From NCBI RefSeq assembly GCF_002027705.1, contig NZ_MBTG01000056.1, positions 124,001 through 188,000 of the forward strand: a stretch of DNA of 64,000 nt, read 5' to 3'. Below are positions 46,578 to 54,708 of this stretch, one piece after another; within the stretch, counting starts at the first letter, position 1, and each line of letters opens with the position of its first letter. The DNA is from Paenibacillus ferrarius. Its GTDB lineage: Bacteria; Bacillota; Bacilli; Paenibacillales; NBRC-103111. The notes beneath the pieces are model-generated. The model was given only the letters and a program-made list of their open reading frames with translations, was not told the origin of the DNA and ran no database searches. A program made the translations under genes and the position numbers.

Positions 46578-46730
46578 ATGATTAAAGAAAAGATAGAGAA
46601 AATGATATTTAATAAGAAGGAATCAGGAGAATCAGATTTTAGTGAAATTAAAGATCAGATTATGATTTATGCAAATGTAGAACTGATTAGCGAGGATGAA
46701 AAAGACTATTTGAATTTTTTGATTGGTTAA
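46578..46730 (+). CDS. XkdX-like small protein (50 aa)
   Basis: ATG follows TAGGAGTT. The product is acidic, with one hydrophobic C-terminal stretch ending in NFLIG. It lies directly before the lysis genes, the position occupied by XkdX in PBSX. The name rests on size and place. Confidence 0.6.
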   Translation: MIKEKIEKMIFNKKESGESDFSEIKDQIMIYANVELISEDEKDYLNFLIG

Positions 46731-46824
46731 TGGTGAATTATTAACTGTGTGGTTCATACGTGGTAATTTAAGGGGCGTCGGTCAGACGCTCTATTTGTTT
46801 TCAATAAGAAGGTGGCTGACAGTA

Positions 46825-47124
46825 ATGGGAAGCGAAATGAACGAAGGTGAACGTTTGGTAAAGTTAGAAACTGAAGTAGGGGCTGTAAAAGAAGCAGTAT
46901 TTGACATGAAAAAAATGCTCACGAATCAACATGAGAATTATATAACAAAAGAAGTATTAGATGAAAAACTAAAGTCACTAGACAAAGATGTTCAAGGACT
47001 TCAAAAGGCTATAGATCAAATAAGATTAGAGAAACAATCAAATAAATCAAATCTTCCAGTATGGTTGGGCATTCTGCCATCTATAGCCGCGGTGGTTGTA
47101 GCCATCATTGCTATTTATAAATAA
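46825..47124 (+). CDS. XhlA-like haemolysin/lysis accessory protein
   Basis: The 99-residue product starts MGSEMNEGERLVKLETEVGAVK, forms a coiled coil to about residue 70, and ends with one membrane helix (LGILPSIAAVVVAIIAI). That is the XhlA plan, which anchors the holin-endolysin complex in Bacillus prophages. Start at 46825 after AAGGTGG; a longer frame back to 46723 is unlikely. Confidence 0.8.
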   Translation: MGSEMNEGERLVKLETEVGAVKEAVFDMKKMLTNQHENYITKEVLDEKLKSLDKDVQGLQKAIDQIRLEKQSNKSNLPVWLGILPSIAAVVVAIIAIYK

Positions 47125-47140
47125 AAAAGGAGAATGAAAA

Positions 47141-47359
47141 ATGAATATTGATAAAGTTAAAGTACTACGTTACGTTTCACTGCTATTTGTGATTTTAGGA
47201 ATTGCCAATAAGGTAGCAGGTCATTACGGATATCAACTACCTGAAGCTGAATTAGAATTTTGGGCTGATGTAGTAAGTGCTATTGCGACTCTTGTGTTTG
47301 GGATTACCCTTGATAGTAAAGTAATCCAATCATTGTTTAAAAGTAAGAGTGGGGTTTAA
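47141..47359 (+). CDS. phage holin
   Basis: A 72-residue protein with two hydrophobic segments (VSLLFVILGIANKV and VVSAIATLVFGITL), an acidic turn between them and a charged C-terminus, the plan of XhlB/phiLC3-type holins. It has a perfect AAAGGAG site. Its stop overlaps the endolysin ATG by one base, so lysis proteins are made in fixed proportion. Confidence 0.85.
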   Translation: MNIDKVKVLRYVSLLFVILGIANKVAGHYGYQLPEAELEFWADVVSAIATLVFGITLDSKVIQSLFKSKSGV

Positions 47360-48015
47360 TGCAACTAAATCAAATCCTATCGAAGAGTGAAGCAAGAATA
47401 AGTAAATTGAATCCTATTGTAGCCCAAGGGGCACGACAACTCATTATCGCGGCATTCAACGAAGGTATCAATATTGTTATCGTTCAAGGATTGCGCACAT
47501 TTGAAGAACAAGCAGCGTTATACGCTCAAGGTAGAACAACCTCTGGACCCATCATAACAAACGCTAAGGCTGGATTCAGTTATCATAACTATGGAATTGC
47601 AATCGATTTCGCCTTATTAGCCGATGATGGATATAATGTTCTTTGGACTGTTAATTCTAAGTGGAGACGAGTAGCGGAGATAGGTAAATCATTGGGGTTT
47701 TCTTGGGGTGGAGATTGGACAGGAACGCTGATTGATAATCCACATTTAGAAATGACTTTTGGATTGAGTATTAACGATTTATTGAATGGTGCAAAGCTAC
47801 CTGAATTAGAAGCGGATGAAGATTTAATGAATAAAGTACTTGAATATGAACAATGGGTATGGGATGAGTTAAATACTTACTTAGGTTGTGCTTACAATGA
47901 GGGGCATCTTGAAGACTGGAAGTGGGTTCAAGCTGCAAGAGATAAGACATTAACGTACAAAGACCTGATCTTACTTAAAGTTTTAATTGATGAACGTAGA
48001 CGGAAGAAAGCATAA
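47359..48015 (+). CDS. M15-type endolysin (D-Ala-D-Ala peptidase-like)
   Basis: Residues 20-135 carry the M15 peptidase zinc site: His76 and Asp83 in HNYGIAID, and His129 in NPHLEM. A family-typical Gly-Leu-Arg-Thr-Phe precedes. This enzyme cuts peptide cross-links of the cell wall (CwlK/VanY relatives). The last 80 residues are a helical tail that may bind the wall. It closes the tail-lysis operon. Confidence 0.88.
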   Translation: MQLNQILSKSEARISKLNPIVAQGARQLIIAAFNEGINIVIVQGLRTFEEQAALYAQGRTTSGPIITNAKAGFSYHNYGIAIDFALLADDGYNVLWTVNSKWRRVAEIGKSLGFSWGGDWTGTLIDNPHLEMTFGLSINDLLNGAKLPELEADEDLMNKVLEYEQWVWDELNTYLGCAYNEGHLEDWKWVQAARDKTLTYKDLILLKVLIDERRRKKA

Positions 48016-48103
48016 AACTTTATTTGGGGTGTGGTAGCTAATGTTCTAGCTACTATGCCCCCGAAATTAACTGTAGATGTAAATGGAAAAATACGCAACA
48101 AAA

Positions 48104-48126
48104 AAACCCTTATGCATCAAGGGTTT
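48104..48126 (-). terminator. Terminator downstream of the degenerate tRNA-Val
   Basis: On the minus strand AAACCCTT pairs with AAGGGTTT around GATGCAT and is followed by TTTTTTG. It fits termination of the minus-strand tRNA-like unit; the reverse reading may also stop the lysis operon. Confidence 0.75.
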
Positions 48127-48142
48127 AATCGTTTTTGTGGTA

Positions 48143-48202
48143 TGACCTGTAGTGGGCTCGAACCACTGACCCCTACCCTGTCAAGATAGTGCTCTCCCAC
48201 TG
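48143..48202 (-). pseudogene. degenerate tRNA-Val copy
   Basis: The anticodon arm (CTATC TTGACAG GGTAG) and a perfect T-stem (AGTGG/CCACT) are intact, and much of the 3' half is close to the intact tRNA-Val gene 110 bases away. The 5' half is not: the D-stem and acceptor strand are replaced, so it cannot fold as a full cloverleaf. It could be a relic of integration into the tRNA gene or of tandem duplication. It has its own terminator. Confidence 0.6.
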
Positions 48203-48270
48203 TAAGTAGATATACAGTAAAAACGGTGCTAGAGCAAAAGCTATTTGTCTCATTAAAATCAAACAAAAGA

Positions 48271-48309
48271 AAAAAACTACCTGCAATTTAATACGCAAGT
48301 AGTTTTTTT
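48271..48309. terminator. Terminator of tRNA-Val, bidirectional
   Basis: AACTAC...GTAGTT with inner TGC/GCA pairs, flanked by A6 and T7 runs. Read on the minus strand it lies directly after the tRNA-Val 3' end. Confidence 0.8.
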
Positions 48310-48313
48310 CGTA

Positions 48314-48385
48314 TAGGACGAGTGGGGATCGAACCCACGACCCCTACCCTGTCAAGGTAATGCTCTCCCACTGAGCTACCGTCCT
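48314..48385 (-). tRNA. tRNA-Val (GAC)
   Basis: Complete cloverleaf on the minus strand: acceptor AGGACGG with TCGTCCT, anticodon loop TTGACAG (anticodon GAC, reads GUC/GUU), D-stem GCTC/GAGC, T-arm GTGGG TTCGATC CCCAC. CCA is not encoded. Confidence 0.93.
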
Positions 48386-48660
48386 GCATATGGGAACTTT
48401 AACAGTATACAATGAAAAGAAATTTTTTTCAACTCTCAATTCATTTACATAATCGGGGAGGGTTCTTCCTTAAAGAAGGTACCCGTTGAATACTTATTGA
48501 ACTTGATCTTTAATCTTATAAAAGTAATGATTTCTTTACTTTTTAGTGTTAAATAAATTATTACTAGACAAAAACAGAAAAAAGTAAGCGATTTTAATTG
48601 ACATCATCTAATATTTGGCTTATTCTAATTGTTAGGAAAACATATGGGAGATGATCAGTC

Positions 48661-49446
48661 ATGATGATTACTGAAAAACATCCCGAATTAAGTCCTGCTA
48701 CTAAACAATTAAAGACTATCATGATTGGGCTTTACAAGGGTCTGGAGAAGCATAAAGCAAAAATTGAAAACTCTAAAAAGAAGAGAACTGCAAAGAACTA
48801 TCTTCCAAATCAAAGAGCCACATATGTGAGTGACGAGATTGCGGAAACAATAGAGGCAACTGACTCATCTTTATCTGTTGTCATCCAAAATTCAGCAAAT
48901 CACGAATTCGTTGTAATAAAGATAGAAGAGAATAATGTGAATGTAATTGTCATGCATTTACGTGAGGGAGAAGACCTTCCAACTAAGTCTCGATTCCGTG
49001 GCAATTATTCAGCATATCATAATGATCGTTTGAAAATACATAGTATTAAGTCAGAACCAATAGGACAACTAGAAGCAATACTTCAAACATTTAATGATAC
49101 AATTGCACCCATTGTCTTAGATCATACAACGCTTCCTTTCACTTGGATTGTTACATATGATGGTCGGAAGTATACTGATTCTACAATAAAAATTGGCGCA
49201 CTAGCTCCTGATCAAGAAAATTGGATATTCCGAGATGATATTACTGGATTTTTTAGATCTTGTGTAAACGATGTTCCAGCCGAGCTTTTACCAGAAGAAG
49301 AAAGTACATTCGGATCAGACACAAACGTAGTTTACATTAGTTCAATAGAGAAAAACATACAAGAGACAGAAATACCTCTTGAATTTAAACCGAATGTAGT
49401 TTCTCCTATAAAGAAGGAGAATGATTTAGATGGGGACAGCATTTAA
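48661..49446 (+). CDS. unknown protein paired with the XRE-ImmA gene (261 aa)
   Basis: Starts with GGAGATGATC before ATG and overlaps the next gene by 17 bases, so the two are cotranslated. The product is soluble and mixed alpha/beta, with no known motif. It may be an antitoxin, sensor or substrate of the partner peptidase. Function unknown. Confidence 0.7.
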   Translation: MMITEKHPELSPATKQLKTIMIGLYKGLEKHKAKIENSKKKRTAKNYLPNQRATYVSDEIAETIEATDSSLSVVIQNSANHEFVVIKIEENNVNVIVMHLREGEDLPTKSRFRGNYSAYHNDRLKIHSIKSEPIGQLEAILQTFNDTIAPIVLDHTTLPFTWIVTYDGRKYTDSTIKIGALAPDQENWIFRDDITGFFRSCVNDVPAELLPEEESTFGSDTNVVYISSIEKNIQETEIPLEFKPNVVSPIKKENDLDGDSI

Positions 49447-50593
49447 TGGTAAGGCTTTAAAAGATGCAAGGCTAGCTAGAGGATATACTCTGATTGAACT
49501 CTCTAAAATGATTAATGTTTCAAAACAAGCTATCTCTCAGTATGAAGCGAATATAAACCCGCCTAAAGCCGAAGTTTTAATGAGAATAATTAATACATTG
49601 AAATTTCCAAGGTATTATTTTTATTCAGACATGGGAAATCGGTTTGAAGGTAATACTTTTTTCAGGGCCAATTCCTCTGCTACAAATCGTTTAAGAGATA
49701 TGCAGAAAATCAGAGCAAATTGGATTGCACATATCAGGGATTACTTGGAAAAGTTTATTACCTTCCCAGAATTAAATTTACCAGATTTGAGTAATTATGA
49801 AGATTCTATATGGGATGATGTTTCAATTGAACACCTTGCAGCACACGTTCGTTCCTATTGGGGACTGAGTGATAAACCTATTACTAATTTGATAAATGTC
49901 TTGGAGAAGAATGGCATAATTGTTTCTTCAATAAAATTAGATTCTGATAATGTTGATGCATTCTGTCAATTTAGGCAACCCGATAAAGCAATGATTGTGT
50001 TAGCGGAAGATAAGGAAAGTGCAGTTAGAAGACAATTCGATGCAGCTCATGAATTAGGCCATATTCTAATGCATAAGTTTGATGTGGATAATCAGACAGA
50101 GTTACCAAAAGAACAATTTAAACTTATGGAAGCCCAAGCTGATAAATTTGCATCCTGTTTTCTATTAACTGAGAGTACGTTTAGAAAAAGCATAGAAATA
50201 ACGTCTACCACTATTCAAGGATTTATTGAACTAAAGAAAATATGGAATGTGTCAATTGGAGCTATGGTACGAAGAAGTCGCGATCTTGGATTAATTAGCG
50301 AAAGTAGATATACTTCAATTCAAAAGCAAATGTCAATGAAAAAAATGCGTAAAAGAGAACCTCTTGACGAGATCATAGAAATTAGTGAACCTAACCTACT
50401 TAAACGTGGTATCATCATGCTTATTGATGCCAAAGTTAAGACAAAAGCTGATATAGTCGAGGAGATTATGTTGCCTTCTGAAGAAATTGAGATATTATGC
50501 AGTCTGGATGAGAAATATCTAACTGTAGTCGAACATGAAGCTGTGTTATCTCTTAAATCTAATAAGGATTTGTCCGAATCTGTTATTGGCTAA
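49430..50593 (+). CDS. XRE repressor fused to ImmA/IrrE-type metallopeptidase
   Basis: Residues 1-65 are a helix-turn-helix (SKMINVSKQAISQYEANI). Residues ~90-290 form an ImmA/IrrE zinc peptidase with HELGH at 207-211 and a downstream Glu (PKEQFKLMEAQADKFASCFLL). Such proteins cut a phage repressor after DNA damage or act as antitoxins. A C-terminal domain of about 80 residues follows. It could induce the prophage or regulate the upstream partner. The start is ATG after AAGGAG. Confidence 0.85.
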   Translation: MGTAFNGKALKDARLARGYTLIELSKMINVSKQAISQYEANINPPKAEVLMRIINTLKFPRYYFYSDMGNRFEGNTFFRANSSATNRLRDMQKIRANWIAHIRDYLEKFITFPELNLPDLSNYEDSIWDDVSIEHLAAHVRSYWGLSDKPITNLINVLEKNGIIVSSIKLDSDNVDAFCQFRQPDKAMIVLAEDKESAVRRQFDAAHELGHILMHKFDVDNQTELPKEQFKLMEAQADKFASCFLLTESTFRKSIEITSTTIQGFIELKKIWNVSIGAMVRRSRDLGLISESRYTSIQKQMSMKKMRKREPLDEIIEISEPNLLKRGIIMLIDAKVKTKADIVEEIMLPSEEIEILCSLDEKYLTVVEHEAVLSLKSNKDLSESVIG

Positions 50594-50632
50594 AAAGAAA
50601 TTGATTCAAATAGGGAAATCTTCTAATTAAAC

Positions 50633-50732
50633 TTATAAGTGTTTCGTTATCGACTATAGAGAAGGTATTCTTTTTCACTAAGACTTTCAAAGGGAATAAC
50701 CCTCTCTAGAGTCGATAACTGAGTTCTTATAA
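50633..50732. repeat. Large imperfect inverted repeat (about 100 bp)
   Basis: The arms 50633-50670 and 50694-50732 share TTATAAG, then GTTATCGACT, TAGAGA and GG in mirrored order, with matching spacing. The loop is about 23 bases. It stands alone in a 308-base gene-free stretch between the ImmA gene and a small ORF. It could be a strong attenuator, a recombinase site or a MITE-like remnant. Confidence 0.75.
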
Positions 50733-50901
50733 CCCCAAAATCTCATCTGCAAATTCACAAAGTTCACCACTTACAGATTCCACAATTCCACTCCACTTAC
50801 TAAAGAATTAATACAAATTATAAACTCTATCTGCAGCGTTCCATCCTCTTAATTTTATATGGTAATATTAAACTATTAACGTAGGAGAGGAAGAATATCT
50901 A

Positions 50902-51324
50902 TTGAATCGTGAGCGAATTAAAGCTATATTACCTGAAGTTGAAAAGCTAATTGCTTTATCTAAAGAGTATCAAAGGAAATTGAATAATGGGGTATCAAGC
51001 TATTTAGCAGATGTAGAAGTTAATAGCTACTTAAGTAAGTTTGATCTTACTGATATTATCTTGATTGAGGCATTAATGTACATAGGACGTGAGGATTATA
51101 TCCCGCGGGAAAGATACGAGAGCGAAGTGGACTATTATAGAGAAGTAGAAGAGTTCTACGAAAGATACGATGTTGATGATATTGTTGGAAATAAGGTTGA
51201 ATCTTTATTTAGAAATAGTGATACAAAGCTAACAAGGATAGAGCAAATGGTTTCAAAGACACCACTTTCTCAATACCTAGAGCAAGGGCTTCACGTAATC
51301 AGAGTTAAGAGGAAATTGGCGTAA
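50902..51324 (+). CDS. unknown small protein (140 aa)
   Basis: TTG start after GGAGAGGAAG. Predominantly helical and acidic (SEVDYYREVEEFYERYDVDD) with no membrane segment. It has a faint similarity to DUF3775-type proteins, which I do not trust. Confidence 0.6.
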   Translation: MNRERIKAILPEVEKLIALSKEYQRKLNNGVSSYLADVEVNSYLSKFDLTDIILIEALMYIGREDYIPRERYESEVDYYREVEEFYERYDVDDIVGNKVESLFRNSDTKLTRIEQMVSKTPLSQYLEQGLHVIRVKRKLA

Positions 51325-51452
51325 GTAATTCTTGTGAATTAGTGGTTGATATCAACAGGAGAAGTCAAGATGAAACAAATTATAATGATTGAAATTTAAC
51401 AGAAAGTAGGAAACAAGAGGGTACCTCATTAATTAGGGTACCCTCTGCTCAT

Positions 51453-51932
51453 TCAGATAAACACCATCACATACTTACCATTATAATCTTCTTCGCCACA
51501 TTCATCTGTAGTTTCAATTTCCTCCCATTTGTAATAGCCATTAACACATCTAAGAATCGTATCTCTTATAATAGCTTGTTCACCAACATAACCAATCCAT
51601 TCCGTTATTTCCTCAATCTTGGCCAGCTCTTTATTTACTTCGTAAAAACCATCATATCCGAGCATGAAAGGGTAGAGGCCTTGATCAGATAAACTACGGT
51701 CAAAGTAAACAGGAAACCATGTTGGTTCAACATAAGCATTATCTTCGCTGTAATACTCTCTATAAAGCGTTTCTAGCTCATCACTGTTCATATAGTTGAT
51801 ATGTTCAATCTGACTTGTTACCGCCACTCTATGACCTTTCAGTAAGCTTGCAATGTAGTCCGAGTGAGTGCCACTCAATTCCATATCTATGATTGCTAAT
51901 TCATGAGTTAATGAGTTCAATTGGTTTTCCAT
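51453..51932 (-). CDS. unknown protein (159 aa)
   Basis: The start follows GGAGGTAAC at a good distance on the minus strand. The product is acidic and soluble, with many Tyr and Glu residues and one CGEEDY segment. Family not recognised. The 362-base stretch to its right (51933-52294) is AT-rich and holds a terminator but no gene. Confidence 0.65.
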   Translation of the reverse strand: MENQLNSLTHELAIIDMELSGTHSDYIASLLKGHRVAVTSQIEHINYMNSDELETLYREYYSEDNAYVEPTWFPVYFDRSLSDQGLYPFMLGYDGFYEVNKELAKIEEITEWIGYVGEQAIIRDTILRCVNGYYKWEEIETTDECGEEDYNGKYVMVFI

Positions 51933-52265
51933 ATATTTGTTACCTCCGAATGTAAATTATTAAATTTTTGAATATATCCAATGTCTTATTTCATTTTTAT
52001 TAAATGTGGGTTATGATTATTAAGAAATCTTTATAATTCAGTTTTGGAGTGTAAGAGGGTAGACTGTTCGCTGCAATTTACTCTCAAACTTCCTATAAAT
52101 TCAATCAATTGTCATCACATCCGTTTCCTTTGATAATTAAAGTTTACCAACAATTAGGCGATTTTTAAACTAGCTGAATTGTGATTTTAGAGGTAAATGT
52201 AGGATTGATTTTCCAGTTATAATATGCATTTGTGTTATATTTTGTCGAACTTTTGTCGAATAAAA

Positions 52266-52290
52266 GGAAAAAAAATAACCCTTTCGGGTT
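52266..52290 (-). terminator. Terminator of the Agr-like operon
   Basis: On the minus strand AACCC-GAAA-GGGTT is followed by a run of eight Ts, just after the LytTR gene. Confidence 0.85.
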
Positions 52291-52294
52291 AGCA

Positions 52295-52801
52295 TTAATG
52301 TAAAAGTACGTTTATTTTTGTTGCAGATAATGTCTTCATATCAGAAATATCTTTCTCTTTACCAAGTGCAGGTTTTAAGGCAGAATCTATAAATTTTGCA
52401 TAGACTTGAGTGAAAATTAGATCCTTACTATCGCTAAACTCCTCAGAGAATACAGCCCAATATTTAAATGAATCATAATATAACACCTTATCCATATTAA
52501 TTAAAACCTTACTGTGGGCAACAACGAAATTCTTCATCTGAGTTAACATTTCTATAATATCAATTTCTTTGTGAACATATATGTAAGTATCAGTTTTGGT
52601 TGTAATCACAGCTTTTGTTGTTCTTGTACATTCTACATAAAGTATTTCATTTATCGGCAACCACTCGGCAACTTTTGTCTTCTCATTTGTTACGAGTAGT
52701 GTTTTTCTATCGTTTATGATATTAGCAATGTCTTCAATTACTTCCTCCTCTACATCACTACTTCGAAGTTGATTAAGCAATTCTGTTAGTCTCTGTAGCA
52801 T
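52295..52801 (-). CDS. LytTR-domain DNA-binding regulator without receiver domain
   Basis: ATG at 52801 follows GGGGGATAA; a TTG five codons upstream is in frame. The 168-residue product has a LytTR fold (INDRKTLLVTN, EILYVECTRTTKAVITTK, VHKEIDIIEML, VVAHSKVLINMDKV). LytTR proteins of the AgrA/ComE type bind direct repeats in DNA. Here the usual N-terminal phospho-acceptor receiver (about 120 residues) is absent, so it cannot be switched on by a standard histidine kinase. It lies downstream of the AgrD-like gene in the same minus-strand operon. Confidence 0.85.
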   Translation of the reverse strand: MLQRLTELLNQLRSSDVEEEVIEDIANIINDRKTLLVTNEKTKVAEWLPINEILYVECTRTTKAVITTKTDTYIYVHKEIDIIEMLTQMKNFVVAHSKVLINMDKVLYYDSFKYWAVFSEEFSDSKDLIFTQVYAKFIDSALKPALGKEKDISDMKTLSATKINVLLH

Positions 52802-52907
52802 ACACTTATCCCCCAATAATCACTATTAATTGTTTATCTATAATTATAAAACGATTCTCTCCCAAAAGAAGTTTCAATGAGAGAGAATCATTTATAACTT
52901 CTTTTAA

Positions 52908-53006
52908 TTAAACTTGCTCAGGATCATGTAAAAAAAATACTTTGCTAGTTACTCCAATAATTACAACAAGACAAGTAATCAATAAAACCATAGCTAGTTT
53001 TTTCAT
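52908..53006 (-). CDS. agrD: AgrD-like autoinducer propeptide with Ser in place of Cys
   Basis: A 32-residue peptide with AAGGAGGT nine bases before its ATG. The N-terminal half is an amphipathic membrane-binding helix; the C-terminus is TSKVFFLHDPEQV. AgrD proteins have a Cys (or Ser) four residues before a hydrophobic residue and then an acidic/Pro-rich tail. Here Ser-Lys-Val-Phe-Phe would make a five-residue lactone ring, as in Ser-based pheromones such as Enterococcus GBAP. The gene is too short for routine annotation. It lies next to the AgrB and sensor genes. Confidence 0.75.
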   Translation of the reverse strand: MKKLAMVLLITCLVVIIGVTSKVFFLHDPEQV

Positions 53007-53011
53007 ATATG

Positions 53012-53713
53012 CTAGACCTCCTTTTTATCATTTTTGAGGCCATATACTTCAGGAGCATATTCGGCTTCATTTCTCTTTATAGAAAAGTAAATTAATATTA
53101 AAGTTATAATAATCAGCCCAACAAAAACAAAAATAAAGTATTGTATAGTTAGTGATTGATTAAAAGCATAAAGAAGGGCAGTAGAAAGAATTACACAAAC
53201 AATAACAGTACCTATGAAATGGTTCATTTTTTTTATTTTTGAATCTGCTCTAAAAGCGAAGCCTTGCTGTCTAAAGATTTTAAAGCTAATACAAATAAAT
53301 AAGCAAAAGATGAACTCGATTAGTTGAAAAGTATACGTCTTTACAGTAAACGCATCTTTTAACTCTTGCATACTATTAAAATATCCAGCATATATAAACA
53401 AACCAATGAGAATAGCTTGCAAGAATACAAAAATAATATAACTTACTGAAGGAACGACAATAGAATACATCCAATTGCGTTCTTTAAAAACAAACTTAAA
53501 TAACATTATTAGCGAAAATATTTGTAGAACTACGAATATTTCTCCAACATCATATATGACAAAAAAATAAGAGAATAGGGACATAATTACAGATGTTGAA
53601 ATTACCTCTTTTATGTAATACTTAATCGTAAATTGAAAAATTGTGAGCATTAAAATAATGACGGATAAGAATTCAATTGAAGAGAAGATCATAAAGTTAA
53701 CAAAGTTAATCAT
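53012..53713 (-). CDS. AgrC-like membrane sensor without kinase domain
   Basis: The 233-residue product has six or seven hydrophobic segments (from about residue 5 to 210) and a short charged tail (NEAEYAPEVYGLKNDKKEV). This equals the sensor half of AgrC. The dimerisation-phosphoacceptor and ATP-binding parts (H-box and N-box) are missing. The gene starts five bases after the AgrB stop and its last codons hold the ribosome site of the AgrD-like gene. It could bind the peptide and pass the signal without phosphorylation, or be a transporter or immunity protein. Confidence 0.7.
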   Translation of the reverse strand: MINFVNFMIFSSIEFLSVIILMLTIFQFTIKYYIKEVISTSVIMSLFSYFFVIYDVGEIFVVLQIFSLIMLFKFVFKERNWMYSIVVPSVSYIIFVFLQAILIGLFIYAGYFNSMQELKDAFTVKTYTFQLIEFIFCLFICISFKIFRQQGFAFRADSKIKKMNHFIGTVIVCVILSTALLYAFNQSLTIQYFIFVFVGLIIITLILIYFSIKRNEAEYAPEVYGLKNDKKEV

Positions 53714-53717
53714 GATT

Positions 53718-54230
53718 TCACCGTTTCTTCCTGATTGGTATAAGTGTCATGGAACTAACGAAGAGTGCTGCATCTATAACTTGATTATTTAGAATAATTA
53801 CCACAAGACATATAGCTATCGAGAGAAACTTTCTTTTCCTAACATTTGTTCTATGACTTCGCTTAGTTGGTGCAAAAAGTAATATAAATATTGCTGCTAA
53901 CGATAAGAATATGTAGCGATGATTTTCTATGAATGGGGCTGCTAAAGGTAAGATAACCAATAAGCTGCTAGTAATGAAAATGCAGTGTTCAGCCTTCCTC
54001 AAGTGAAAACCACCGTTTAATGTTCGCAACAAACCGAAAACAATTAAACCAATCAAAGTATTTATTAAATTGTGAACCATTATTCCAGTAGCTAGTGAAA
54101 TGAGAAGTATTGAGTAGTTGATAATGACATTAGATATCTTAGTAGATAGCTTTTTCATATCTTCTACCAATCCAATTTCAACTACTATGGATAACTTGTT
54201 TGCTATTCTATTAGATAAAAATGCTACCAC
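53718..54230 (-). CDS. agrB: AgrB-like peptidase (autoinducer maturation)
   Basis: 170 residues with several membrane helices. The catalytic pair is in place: His76 in GGFHLRKAE and Cys83 in HCIF, matching His77/Cys84 of staphylococcal AgrB. AgrB cuts AgrD after the ring residue and joins the lactone or thiolactone. A positively charged C-terminus follows. GTG start with AGGG upstream. It is the first gene of the minus-strand Agr-like operon. Confidence 0.85.
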   Translation of the reverse strand: MVAFLSNRIANKLSIVVEIGLVEDMKKLSTKISNVIINYSILLISLATGIMVHNLINTLIGLIVFGLLRTLNGGFHLRKAEHCIFITSSLLVILPLAAPFIENHRYIFLSLAAIFILLFAPTKRSHRTNVRKRKFLSIAICLVVIILNNQVIDAALFVSSMTLIPIRKKR

Positions 54231-54327
54231 TCAAACCCTCGTCTCTATTTCATTTATTTTCCAGCGTCTTCATTACTAATATACATCGCACATTTACTTT
54301 AGTCAACTTAATATCGTTATTTTTATT

Positions 54328-54525
54328 TTATACTCCTATTCGATCACACTTATGTGCAACAGTGAAGGTACTCGTTTCAATAATTCTTTTTTTCATACCG
54401 ACATCGGTACATATCTGTTTAAGTACTTCTAAATCATCACTTTCAATTACCTTGCCATTTGGCTTGTAGAGTTTCCATACATCTGGATTAGTACTGATTA
54501 ATTGTTGAATGCGATACTTTTTCAT
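54328..54525 (-). CDS. small protein of unknown function (65 aa)
   Basis: AAAGGAG precedes the ATG. The product starts MKKYRIQQLISTNPDVWKLY and ends in a basic-aromatic tail. No motif is recognised. Confidence 0.6.
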   Translation of the reverse strand: MKKYRIQQLISTNPDVWKLYKPNGKVIESDDLEVLKQICTDVGMKKRIIETSTFTVAHKCDRIGV

Positions 54526-54640
54526 TGTGAGTGCTCCTTTCTGGGCAGGATTAATAAGCTTTTAATTGGTATTATAGTATTATTTTTATTATAATGATTA
54601 TCTATTTCAAGGGGAGAAGTACGCTCCCTCGGGCGGTTTA

Positions 54641-54708
54641 CCGCGACCATATTGCCCGATGGACAAGATGGGTTTCGACTGATAACCAATCAGCAGCTCA
54701 TCAGGCGG
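54641..54708 (-). ncRNA. hammerhead ribozyme-like RNA after the integrase gene (HHR2)
   Basis: On the minus strand, right after the integrase stop codon, the core CTGATGA and GAAA appear with stem I CCGC/GCGG, and a GUC cleavage triplet sits before GCGG (cut between 54645 and 54644). Stem III is A-U plus CC/GG, a bulged C, AU/AU, a C-U mismatch and a 6-bp hairpin TTGTCC/GGGCAA. Stem II is CTGAT/ATCAG with a small internal loop near the core. It is less perfect than its neighbour. After cutting, GCGG can pair with a CCGC four bases further on, so the product would fold differently. Confidence 0.65.

Noticed and set aside
20808..48015. Contractile (R-type) tail
   Set aside because: No sheath, gpW-like or gp25-like baseplate genes seen; the genes fit a siphophage-type tail.
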